A stretch of DNA of 64,000 nt from NCBI GenBank assembly GCA_026984215.1, contig JALSSO010000068.1, forward strand, positions 62,001 to 126,000, given 5' to 3'. Source of the DNA: Gammaproteobacteria bacterium. Its GTDB lineage: Bacteria; Pseudomonadota; Gammaproteobacteria; JAJDOJ01. Made by a program: the position numbers and the translations under genes. Numbering within the stretch: position 1 is the stretch's first letter; each line of letters opens with the position of its first letter. Shown here one piece after another: positions 51,398 to 60,002 of the stretch. The notes under the pieces were generated by a model. That model did no database searches. It worked only from the letters and a program-made list of their open reading frames with translations, and was not told the origin of the DNA.

Positions 51398-52602
51398 GAC
51401 CGGCGGACCTGGCATCGCTGGCCGGCGGGTCCTTGCGCGGCCATCCCACGCGCTCCTTGCTCACCCTGCTGGCCATGGCCATCGGCGTGGCCTCGGTCAT
51501 CGTGCTTTCGGGCCTGACCGAGGGCGCGCGAGACTACGTGCGGCGCCAGTTTCTGTCACTGGGCACGCACCTGCTCATCGTCCTGCCGGGCCGCAACGAG
51601 ACGCACGGCGGGCCGCCCCCGCTGCTGGGTTCCACCCCCGAGCCGCTCACCCTGGACGATGCCCTGGCCCTCACCCGCCTGGCCCCGGTCCGACGGGTGG
51701 CCCCGGTGGTGGTGGGCAACGTCCCCGTGCGCCATGGCGGCCTGGAACGGGAGGTCACCGTGGTGGGGTCCACCGCGGCGTTCCTGCCGGTACGGCGCCT
51801 GCGCCTGGCGCAGGGACGCTTCCTGCCCCCCGGCGACGCGCACCGTGCCCGGCCGGTGGGCGTGCTGGGCGCCCGGCTCCGACGGGAGCTGTTCGGCCCC
51901 GGCGAGGCCTTGGGGACCTGGTTGCGGGTGCAGGACCGGCGCTTTCGCGTAATCGGCGTGCTCGCCGACACCGGGCAGGCGCTCGGCCTCGATCTCGGCG
52001 ACATGCTGGTGGTACCGGTGGCCTCGGCCCAACAACTCTTCGACACCGACTCCCTTTTCCGCATCCTGGTCGAGGCACGGGACGCCGAATCCGTCGAGCC
52101 GGCCCGCGAGGCCGTCCTGCGCACCCTCCGCCGGCGGCACGACGGCCGGGAAGACGTCACCGTGGTCACGCAAGGCGCCATGCTCGCCGCCTTCGACCGC
52201 ATCCTGAGGGCGCTCTCCCTGGCGGTGGCGGGTGTGGCGGCCATCAGCCTGGTGGTGGCCGGCGTGCTCACCATGAACGTCATGCTGGTGTCTGTGGCCC
52301 AGCGCACCGCCGAGATCGGCCTGCTCAAGGCCGTGGGGGCGGCCGACCGGCAGGTACTGGCGTTGATTCTGGCCGAGTCGGCCAGTCTCTCGGGCCTCGG
52401 CGCCCTACTGGGGCTGACCCTGGCGGCCGGCGTCATCGCCCTGGAGCGGCGCCTGTTCCCCGCCTTCCCGCTGGCCTTCGAGCCCTGGGCGGTGGGGTTC
52501 GCCACCGGCGCGGCCCTGCTCACCGGCATCGCTTTCAGCCTGTTGCCGGCCCGTCGCGCGGCGCGCTTGGACCCGGTGGCGGCGCTGGCCGGCCACGCAT
52601 GA
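51394..52602 (+). CDS. MacB-type FtsX permease, first copy
   Basis: A 402-residue permease with an N-terminal helix (LLTLLAMAIGVASVIVLSG), a large periplasmic MacB-like domain and three C-terminal helices. The mechanotransmission-type FtsX end is visible in RTAEIGLLKAVGAADRQV and LPARRAARLDPVAAL. It overlaps the second permease by 4 bases. Confidence 0.92.
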
Positions 52603-53795
52603 ACCAGGACCTGACCCGGTTGGCCTTCGGCGCGCTGCGCAGCCAGCCGCTGCGCAGTGGGCTCACCGCCCTGGGCATCTGCATCGGCATCGCCGCCGTG
52701 GTGCTGTTGACCGCCATCGGACAGGGGTTGCGCCAGTTCGTGCTGGCCGAATTCACCCAGTTCGGCACCCACCTGATCGCCGTGAACCCGGGCCGCAACG
52801 TAACCTTCGGCCTGTCCGGCGCACTCATTCACACCCTGCGCCCGCTCACCCTGGACGATGCGCAGGCCCTGCAGCGCCTCTCCCAGGTGCGTGCCGTGGT
52901 TCCCGTGGTCCAGGGCAACGCCGAGATCGAGGCCGCCTCGCGCAGCCGCCGCGCCATGGTCATCGGCGTGGGCAGCCGGATGCCCGAGGCCTGGAGCATG
53001 ACCGTGGCCAGCGGCCGCTTCCTGCCCGGCGGCGACCTACGCTCCACCACCGCCCAGGCGGTGCTCGGCGCCACCCTGCGCCGGGAGCTGTTCGGCAGCA
53101 CCAACCCCCTGGGACGGCGCATCCGCATCGGCGGCGCGCCTTTTCGAGTGGTCGGTGTGATGGCGGCCAAGGGGCGCTTCCTGGGCTTCGACCTGGATGA
53201 CACCGTCTACGTCCCAGCGGCCCGCGCACTCGCCCTGTTCAACCGTGAAGGGCTGATGGAGATCGACGTGTTGTATGCCCCGGAGGCCGGCTCGGAAGCC
53301 GTGGCCGGCCGGATCCGCCGGCTGCTCGCGGCCCGCCACGGGGACGAAGACTTCACCGTCACCACTCAGGACAAGATGCTCGCCACCCTGGACGACATCC
53401 TTGGCATCCTGACCGCCGCGGTGGGCGCACTCGGCGGGATCTCTCTCCTGGTGGGCGCCGTGGGCATCCTCACCATCATGACCATCGGGGTGCGCGAGCG
53501 CCGCACCGAGATCGGTCTGCTACGGGCGCTCGGCGCACGCACCGGGCAGATCCTTCGGCTCTTTCTCACCGAGGCGGTTCTGCTCTCGGCCCTGGGCGGG
53601 GCGGCCGGATTGGTGCTCGGCGCAGGGGGCGCCTGGCTGCTCCAGGCGCTGGTCCCGGCGCTTCCGGTGCGGGTGGACTGGCGATTCGTCCTGCTGGCCG
53701 AGGCGCTGGCGGCCTTCATCGGCCTGGCCGCGGGGCTGGAGCCGGCCCGTCGCGCCGCGCGCCTGGATCCGGTCGAGGCCCTGCGGGCCGAGTGA
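52599..53795 (+). CDS. MacB-type FtsX permease, second copy
   Basis: A 398-residue paralogue of the preceding permease with the same layout: LRSGLTALGICIGIAAVVLL, a periplasmic domain, then RRTEIGLLRALGARTGQIL and EPARRAARLDPVEAL. The two permeases would form the heterodimeric membrane part of the exporter. The substrate is unknown; peptides, lipids or small molecules are possible for this family. Confidence 0.92.
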   Translation: MNQDLTRLAFGALRSQPLRSGLTALGICIGIAAVVLLTAIGQGLRQFVLAEFTQFGTHLIAVNPGRNVTFGLSGALIHTLRPLTLDDAQALQRLSQVRAVVPVVQGNAEIEAASRSRRAMVIGVGSRMPEAWSMTVASGRFLPGGDLRSTTAQAVLGATLRRELFGSTNPLGRRIRIGGAPFRVVGVMAAKGRFLGFDLDDTVYVPAARALALFNREGLMEIDVLYAPEAGSEAVAGRIRRLLAARHGDEDFTVTTQDKMLATLDDILGILTAAVGALGGISLLVGAVGILTIMTIGVRERRTEIGLLRALGARTGQILRLFLTEAVLLSALGGAAGLVLGAGGAWLLQALVPALPVRVDWRFVLLAEALAAFIGLAAGLEPARRAARLDPVEALRAE

Positions 53796-53943
53796 CCGCC
53801 GCCCATCCGTGCGCCATGGCCGCCGAAGCCGGTCGGGGCCCTCGCCGCGTCGCGCACCCGCCGGCCATGCCCCCCGTCCCTGCCGACCGTCCCCAAACGC
53901 CCACGCCCCATCCGCGATCTACTTTCGGAAGAAAGGGTTGGTT

Positions 53944-53949
53944 TATGAT
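53944..53949 (+). promoter_or_regulatory. possible -10 element upstream of the CHASE2 gene
   Basis: TATGAT lies in an AT-rich pocket about 125 bases before the CHASE2 start. The sequence 17 bases upstream (ACTTTC) is a poor -35. The rest of the 279-base gap holds nothing else I recognise. Confidence 0.3.
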
Positions 53950-54074
53950 ATTCAGACACTTTTGGGCCTTTCCTCATAACAACAACGGACATAGCCCGCT
54001 CTTGCCACCATGAACAACGCGACACGTTTCACCCAGCCTGGAACACCCCATCGCATCGAGACCGGCAGCGCCGG

Positions 54075-56744
54075 ATGCCGATGAAGGCGGGTGGAGCGAC
54101 CTTGCGCCGCTTCCTGGGTCTACTGGGTGAGCGGCGTTTCTGGGCTTTCGGCCTGCTTTGGTTGCTGGGCGCGGCCCTGGCGTGGGGATATGCGACTCAT
54201 CGGACCGAGCCCTACGGAGGGTGGTTCTACGACCTGAGTGTGGCCTGGAATCCCCTGCCCGACCCCAGCCCCACCTCGGTACTGCTGATCGAGTCCCACA
54301 ACTCGATCCCGGAGGATTCCGCGCTCACCCGGGCCATCGCGCGGGCCACTTCCCTGGGGGCCGCAGCCGTCGCCATTGCGGTGGAGCTTCCGGAGACACC
54401 CTCGACGGAACTGTTGGAGGCGCTCTCCGAGGCGCCCAAGCCGGTGCTTGCGCTTCGACCCGTCCCGTCCATCGAGGCCCCCCGCGATGCGTTGCCGGCG
54501 GCGTACCACAACGTGGGGATGCGCCTGGCCGTGCTCGACCTCGAAGCCCCGGAGCTCGGCGTCTACCGCCGACAAGGGCTGGTCTCGTCCCGGTACGGCC
54601 ACGCCGGGCAACCGACGCTGGAGGCCGCCATGGCGCCCGCGCCCACCACACGGACCACCTCTGCGGGCGGGCGGTCCTTCCTCGTGAATTTCCTCCGCGG
54701 CCCACACCGAGTACCCCGCGTGGCGCTGGAAGAAGCCCACCGGCTGCTCGTGCGGCCGCTCGTCGAAGGCCGTTCCGTGATCATCGGGTACGCGCCGGGA
54801 TTACGGCAACGACCGCTCCATACGCCCGTCGACGCGCGGATGAGCGAGCTGGAATTCCATGGGTACGCGCTGCAGACCCTGCTGGACGGGCGGCCGATCC
54901 GAACCTTCGGGTTGGCGGTCATGCTGCTCGTGTTCACGTCGCAACTGTTCCTCTGGAGCTATCTGTACGCCCGCGTTGGACCCGCCCCCGCGCGATGGGC
55001 AACCGCGTTCTTCGTCATCGCGGTGCTCCTTGTGGGCGCAGCGCTGACCTGGTTGCGGTTTTGGCCCGCCGTCACCGAAATCCTGCTGTATCAGGGCTTG
55101 ATCGCCGGCGCGTGGGTGCTCCGCGGCAGCGCCCTCAAGGAGCGCACCTTACGTCGTATCATGGCGGAGACCTCCCGCTATACCCGAAGCCGGATCATTC
55201 CCGCCAGCTTCTATGCCACGGACGAACCGTGGGAATACATCGCGCGCCTGCTGTATGAAACCCTACCCATCCAGAAAATGGCTCTGCTCGAACGCATCCC
55301 CGGCATCCATCGAGTCCGCTTCGTGCCCTCGATCCATTGCGTCGATGAATCCGAAATCATGGAACGCAGGCGCGATTTCCACCGGACCCCCTACACCACG
55401 GCACTGGCGCAATCCGGACCGGTCGCCATAGCACGGCCGTTTTTCCACCCGAGGGGAGAATCCTCCGAGGACAATTACCTCGTCGCATTGATCTTCGCTG
55501 GAGAAGTCCAGGGATTCTGGGCGTTTACCCTGCAAGCAGGGCCCGACCGCGAACAGCGGCTTCAGCTCGCCGAGGCGCTGGGCCGTCGAATTTCCGAGAT
55601 GTTGTATCACCGCTCCCGATGGGTCGAGCAGACCGGAACACGCTCACGGTGGATCAGCTGGCTCGACTTCCAGGAGTGGAATCAGCAGTTGCTCACCGGC
55701 GTGACCCGGTCGCTCGCCTTCATCGAATGGCGCTTGGTCAGTCTCGAATATCTCTTTCACGGAGTGGATCACGCCCTGGTGCTCTACGACTTTTTCGGAC
55801 AGCTACTGTACGCAAACCAGCCCATGGAGACACTCATGCGCCAGGCGCGCATCCCCTTCTACCGGATGTCCGCGCTCCAGCTCGTCTGTGCCCTGGGCGA
55901 GATGGAGGAAAACGAAGCCAGGGATCTTCTCGCCCGGGTCCGCGTGGAACACGACACCATCTCCTTGAGTGCCCGTGCCCTGGAAGACTCCGCACATGCC
56001 TATCGTGTCCTGCTTCGCCGTTTGGCCCAGGACCCGTCCAAAACGGTCAAAGGGGAAAACCCGTTCCATTTCGAAGGTATTCTCCTCGTTTGTCAGGATA
56101 CCAGCCTCGTCAAAGCGGGACTGGAGGCCCGTATGGAGTTACTGCAGACAGCGGTGGACGACATCCGGAACTTTCGAGAGCGACTGCGGGCCACACTGGA
56201 ACGGTCCGACGTCTCGGATTCACTGCACCAGGCGACAGCGCACGTGCTCCGAGACCTGGAGCGAACGCTGGCCGCGCTGCGGGAGAAATACGATCCCGAC
56301 CAGAACCGCGCCACCCCCGTTCGACTCCAGCCGCTGGTGGAAATGGCATTGCGCTCGATCGCCCCCCAGGTCCAGAAGAAAAAACTGGAACTGGTCACTT
56401 CGATCGCCACGGCGCCGGCGTTCGTGCGGGTCGTCCCCACGCGCTTCGTCGAAGGTCTGAAGGCCGTCGCCGAGCGCATGGTTTCGGATGCCAAACATCG
56501 GGGACGATTCACGGTCACCCTGCGCTCCGCGCAGGACGAGGTGACGATCCTACTCGAAGACGAAGGTTACGGAATCGTCCAGGAGGATCTCGATGCCCTT
56601 CTGGCGTCACCCCAGGGGCTTTCCGAAGGCAACCCCCTGCCCCGCTTCGTCAAGGACCTCCAGGAGTGGGGCGGGGACTTGCGCGCCGCGGGGGTCCTGG
56701 GTGCCGGATTGCGCTTCCAAATCCGGCTGCCGGCCGTCCTCTGA
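54075..56744 (+). CDS. CHASE2-domain sensor protein with degenerate histidine-kinase-like C-terminus
   Basis: An 889-residue membrane protein. Membrane helices lie at about 23-39, 278-299, 308-326 and 332-349. Between the first two is a CHASE2 extracytoplasmic domain (SVLLIESHNSIPEDSALTRA; ELEFHGYALQTLLDG). The cytoplasmic part has a GAF-like and a PAS-like region, a coiled coil, and a C-terminal ATPase-like domain. A G1-type LEDEGYGI is kept, but the N-box asparagine (ERMVSDAKHRG) and the glycine-rich G2 loop are not, and no clear phosphoacceptor H-box is seen. It may be a pseudokinase or a non-phosphorylating sensor. It lies 24 bases upstream of the CapC-like gene and is probably in the same operon. 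Confidence 0.8.
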   Translation: MPMKAGGATLRRFLGLLGERRFWAFGLLWLLGAALAWGYATHRTEPYGGWFYDLSVAWNPLPDPSPTSVLLIESHNSIPEDSALTRAIARATSLGAAAVAIAVELPETPSTELLEALSEAPKPVLALRPVPSIEAPRDALPAAYHNVGMRLAVLDLEAPELGVYRRQGLVSSRYGHAGQPTLEAAMAPAPTTRTTSAGGRSFLVNFLRGPHRVPRVALEEAHRLLVRPLVEGRSVIIGYAPGLRQRPLHTPVDARMSELEFHGYALQTLLDGRPIRTFGLAVMLLVFTSQLFLWSYLYARVGPAPARWATAFFVIAVLLVGAALTWLRFWPAVTEILLYQGLIAGAWVLRGSALKERTLRRIMAETSRYTRSRIIPASFYATDEPWEYIARLLYETLPIQKMALLERIPGIHRVRFVPSIHCVDESEIMERRRDFHRTPYTTALAQSGPVAIARPFFHPRGESSEDNYLVALIFAGEVQGFWAFTLQAGPDREQRLQLAEALGRRISEMLYHRSRWVEQTGTRSRWISWLDFQEWNQQLLTGVTRSLAFIEWRLVSLEYLFHGVDHALVLYDFFGQLLYANQPMETLMRQARIPFYRMSALQLVCALGEMEENEARDLLARVRVEHDTISLSARALEDSAHAYRVLLRRLAQDPSKTVKGENPFHFEGILLVCQDTSLVKAGLEARMELLQTAVDDIRNFRERLRATLERSDVSDSLHQATAHVLRDLERTLAALREKYDPDQNRATPVRLQPLVEMALRSIAPQVQKKKLELVTSIATAPAFVRVVPTRFVEGLKAVAERMVSDAKHRGRFTVTLRSAQDEVTILLEDEGYGIVQEDLDALLASPQGLSEGNPLPRFVKDLQEWGGDLRAAGVLGAGLRFQIRLPAVL

Positions 56745-56768
56745 ATCGTCCGCAGCGCCGCGCCGGTC

Positions 56769-59700
56769 ATGGACTTCCCGGTGATCGACCTGTTTCCGCC
56801 AGGCCTGTCCAGTTCAGTCATCACCTGCGTATGGGTGGGCCTGGCCGTCGTCGTGTTCTTCAATCTCCGTCTCGGGTGGGTGCTGTCGGGACTCGTCGTC
56901 CCCGGTTACCTCGTGCCCCTGTTGGCACTCAGGCCCTGGTCGGTGGCGGCGATCCTCATCGAGGCCGTGGTCACCTATCTGCTCGTCTGGCTGTACTCCG
57001 AACGCATGAAACCTGCCACCCCGTGGTCTTCCGTATTCGGCAGGGACCGCTTCTTCGCATTGCTGGTGGTCAGCGTGATCGTGCGTCTGATCTTCGATGG
57101 AAAGGTTTTTCCCGCCGTCGGAGATTGGTTGATGGACCGTTTTTCCCTGGCGGTGGACTTTCAGTCCAATCTGCACAGCTTCGGTCTCGTGATCGTCACG
57201 CTCATCGCCAATCTGTTCTGGAAGCCCGGGCTGACCCGCGGTCTCGCAGGTCTGGTCGTCATCGTCGCCATCACCTTCTCCATCGTGCAGGGCCTGCTCG
57301 TGCCGTTCACCAATTTCAGCCTGGGAAACCTGCAATACATTTATGAAGATCTCGCCGCATCCCTGCTGGCCAGCCCCAAGGCATACATTATTCTGTTGAG
57401 TGCGGCGTTCATCGCTTCACGGATGAACCTGTTTTATGGATGGGAATACAGTGGAATCCTGATTCCCTCCTTGCTGGCGCTGCAATGGTACCAACCCACC
57501 AAGATTCTCACTTCTTTCGCCGAAGCCTTCGTTATTTTGTTCGTGGCGCATTTCATTCTACGCAGCCGCTGGGCACGAGGCTATCACATCGAAGGCGCAC
57601 GGAAGATTTTCTTGTTCTTCACCATTGGTTTCGTCTACAAATGGATACTGGCCTACGCGCTGCTCCGATGGGCGCCTTATGTGAAGGTCACCGATGCATT
57701 CGCTTTCGGTTACCTACTGGCCACACTCATCGCCATCAAGATGCACGACAAGGAAATGGTTGGCGTTTTGACACGCGCCAATCTGCAGACCTCCTTGACG
57801 GCCGTATTCGCTGCGACTGCGATCGGGTATATGCTCACCTTGTTGCCCATCGATCGCTCCCAGGCCGTTCCCGCCCCCGCATCGGCTGTCGCTCCCCCGA
57901 CCACGACCGGCAGTCTGCTGGAAGACCTGCGCCGCCTCAAACCCAGTGTCTATGCGCACAACCGCCTCATCCCGAGGCCCCGTCCGGAAGACCTGAGCGC
58001 CTTCGACGAGGCGTTGCGCGCCCTGGACAAGTATCTCCTCACCCGGGAACCCAGGCACCTCGATGAAGGGCGCACGCGGCTTCAAGCCATTGGATACGAC
58101 CTGGTGACCCTCGAGGGGCGGTATCTCTTCCTGCGCGAGCGAGACCCCTCGCGCGGCTGGGGTGCGTTCGTCCTGAATCTGGAAGCAGCGAGCGACCTGT
58201 CCATCGAGGTGCCCGCCCCCGCCGAAGAAAGGGGAACGCTGGACGCGGCGGCCTGGTTGTTGCAGCTCCAGCGCGCAAGGGCACTGGCCGTCGCCGGCGC
58301 CCCGCGGCGCAGCAATCCCGACCGCTCATCGGACGTGCTCGTGTCCCGGGAGTCGCTGTTTTTCCGGTTCCACCGGCACTTCGGTGGCAGGGGAACGCTA
58401 CAGGTCCGTGGATATACCCCTCCCATCGTGCGCCAATGGCGCCGGGCGGGGACTTACCGGCCGGATGTGCCTGCCGAGGCCGCGCCGCCGCCCACGCTCT
58501 GGGTTCGGGACACACTGCCGGAAGGACTGGACATGGAGGCGCTGAACGCCGCCTTGCCCGAGCTCGTCGTCTTGTGGCAGAGCCCCGGCCAGCCCAATCT
58601 GGAACGCCGCTTCACCGCAGGGGGCTTCGCCGAACTCTATCTGGACGAGAACTCGCTGCGCCGCCTGTCGCTCGCCTCGATCCGACGCAAGGAACGGGCA
58701 CGGCGGGAGTCGCGCATTGAACGCATCGACGGGTATCTGCAGTCCTGGCTGCTCGAGGGCAAAGGACGCCTGGCGGCGGCCGGTTCCGGGGCCTACCGCC
58801 CCCCCAACCTCGAAGAGCTGTTCTACTTCGACGAGGAAGTGCTCACTCCCATCCTGCGCCTGGTCCGGGAAAGCCGCCAACCCGGATGGGACGAGCAACG
58901 CCCCCCGGCGGCTCTGGACGTCGTCGCCGGCGCCGCCTACACCATGGGCTATCACGTGGTCTGGTACAGGCACCAACGCACCGGGCAACGCTACATCCTC
59001 CTACAGGAGCGGTTCGGGGAACCGGATCACGCGCCGCGCCACTGGGGAACCTATGTGTTCCGTCTGGGGGCGGCCGCACCCCTGGTGATTCAGGTGCCGC
59101 GTCCCCTGTTCGAGCGGAACAGTTTCGAATACGGGGTGAGCCTGTTCGAAAGAATGCGAGCAGGCGTCTTGCAGATCGCCGGGGCCCACCCGCTGGCCAA
59201 CGGCGACGGAAGCGCCGACCCCGTCCGCTACGAGAACCTGCCCAGTGTGTTCAATCTCGTGCATCAGGTCACGGTCCGGGAGTCCTGGGACGAGCCGTTG
59301 CACGTGTTGCAGATCCGCGCCTTTTCCTGGAAACCCCAGATGGGGTCGGCCCCTCCCGATGCCCTACTCGCGGCCGCGGTCGGCACCCCGCCACCGCACC
59401 CGCCGCCGGTCATCCGGACCTTGCTGGAGCGCCTGGCCGCCGACGGCCTGAACGTGGCCTTCGTGGACGGAGACCCGACGGGGGCCGGTTACGAGGCGAC
59501 CGCCCTGCCGCAGGCCTTGTATCCCCAGGTGGTCCCTCGGAAGTCCTTTTTCGCGCTCTGGCTGTCGCCTTACACCCGCTCGGCATTCCGGCCGCAAGCC
59601 GACGACCGGCTCCAGCAACAGGCGTTCGCCGCGGTGGGCATCCCCACGCTGCGATGGGACCTGCCGGCGGTTCTGCCGCCGATCCTCTCCCAGTACGGCA

Positions 59701-60002
59701 CGGTCCCCTTGCCCGGCGGGCTCAAGGGACTCGTGGATGCGTACGTCGACTACGGAGACGTGGTCGCCCTACATCGGGCACGGGCCGGATACGCGGGGTT
59801 GCGCCTGGCGCGGATCGTCGATGCGGAGTCGCATCAGGCCTTCCTGCTGATCCGCGATGCCCGTGGGGCGGTCGCCGCGTTGGCCAACCTCAATCCGCTC
59901 GACACCGCACCGCTGCGAACGGCCTCATCCGGGCGACCCGTGGAAGCCATTGAAGGCTTCATCGAATCCCGGGGCCGCTGGTTGGAGTTCGCATTGCCAT
60001 GA
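56769..60002 (+). CDS. tandem PgsC/CapC-like membrane protein fused to two inactive hydrolase-like domains
   Basis: A 1077-residue protein. Residues about 15-180 and 205-360 are two CapC-like membrane modules. The first has LGWVLSGLVVPGYLVPLLALRP, GRDRFFALLV and LVIVTLIANLFWKPGL; the second has YGWEYSGILIPSLLALQWYQP, ARKIFLFFTIG and FGYLLATLIAIKMHDKEM. CapC/PgsC is a membrane subunit of poly-gamma-glutamate synthesis and export and is normally a single module of about 150 residues. The remaining 700 residues, probably periplasmic, contain two copies (about 400-640 and 685-945) of the domain found alone in the 301-residue protein at 62455. The histidines of that protein are replaced: VPAPAEERGT and LQVRGYT in copy one, VPRPLFERNS and LQIRAFS in copy two. 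It overlaps the next gene by 4 bases. A role in polymer or peptide export is inference. Confidence 0.75.
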   Translation: MDFPVIDLFPPGLSSSVITCVWVGLAVVVFFNLRLGWVLSGLVVPGYLVPLLALRPWSVAAILIEAVVTYLLVWLYSERMKPATPWSSVFGRDRFFALLVVSVIVRLIFDGKVFPAVGDWLMDRFSLAVDFQSNLHSFGLVIVTLIANLFWKPGLTRGLAGLVVIVAITFSIVQGLLVPFTNFSLGNLQYIYEDLAASLLASPKAYIILLSAAFIASRMNLFYGWEYSGILIPSLLALQWYQPTKILTSFAEAFVILFVAHFILRSRWARGYHIEGARKIFLFFTIGFVYKWILAYALLRWAPYVKVTDAFAFGYLLATLIAIKMHDKEMVGVLTRANLQTSLTAVFAATAIGYMLTLLPIDRSQAVPAPASAVAPPTTTGSLLEDLRRLKPSVYAHNRLIPRPRPEDLSAFDEALRALDKYLLTREPRHLDEGRTRLQAIGYDLVTLEGRYLFLRERDPSRGWGAFVLNLEAASDLSIEVPAPAEERGTLDAAAWLLQLQRARALAVAGAPRRSNPDRSSDVLVSRESLFFRFHRHFGGRGTLQVRGYTPPIVRQWRRAGTYRPDVPAEAAPPPTLWVRDTLPEGLDMEALNAALPELVVLWQSPGQPNLERRFTAGGFAELYLDENSLRRLSLASIRRKERARRESRIERIDGYLQSWLLEGKGRLAAAGSGAYRPPNLEELFYFDEEVLTPILRLVRESRQPGWDEQRPPAALDVVAGAAYTMGYHVVWYRHQRTGQRYILLQERFGEPDHAPRHWGTYVFRLGAAAPLVIQVPRPLFERNSFEYGVSLFERMRAGVLQIAGAHPLANGDGSADPVRYENLPSVFNLVHQVTVRESWDEPLHVLQIRAFSWKPQMGSAPPDALLAAAVGTPPPHPPPVIRTLLERLAADGLNVAFVDGDPTGAGYEATALPQALYPQVVPRKSFFALWLSPYTRSAFRPQADDRLQQQAFAAVGIPTLRWDLPAVLPPILSQYGTVPLPGGLKGLVDAYVDYGDVVALHRARAGYAGLRLARIVDAESHQAFLLIRDARGAVAALANLNPLDTAPLRTASSGRPVEAIEGFIESRGRWLEFALP

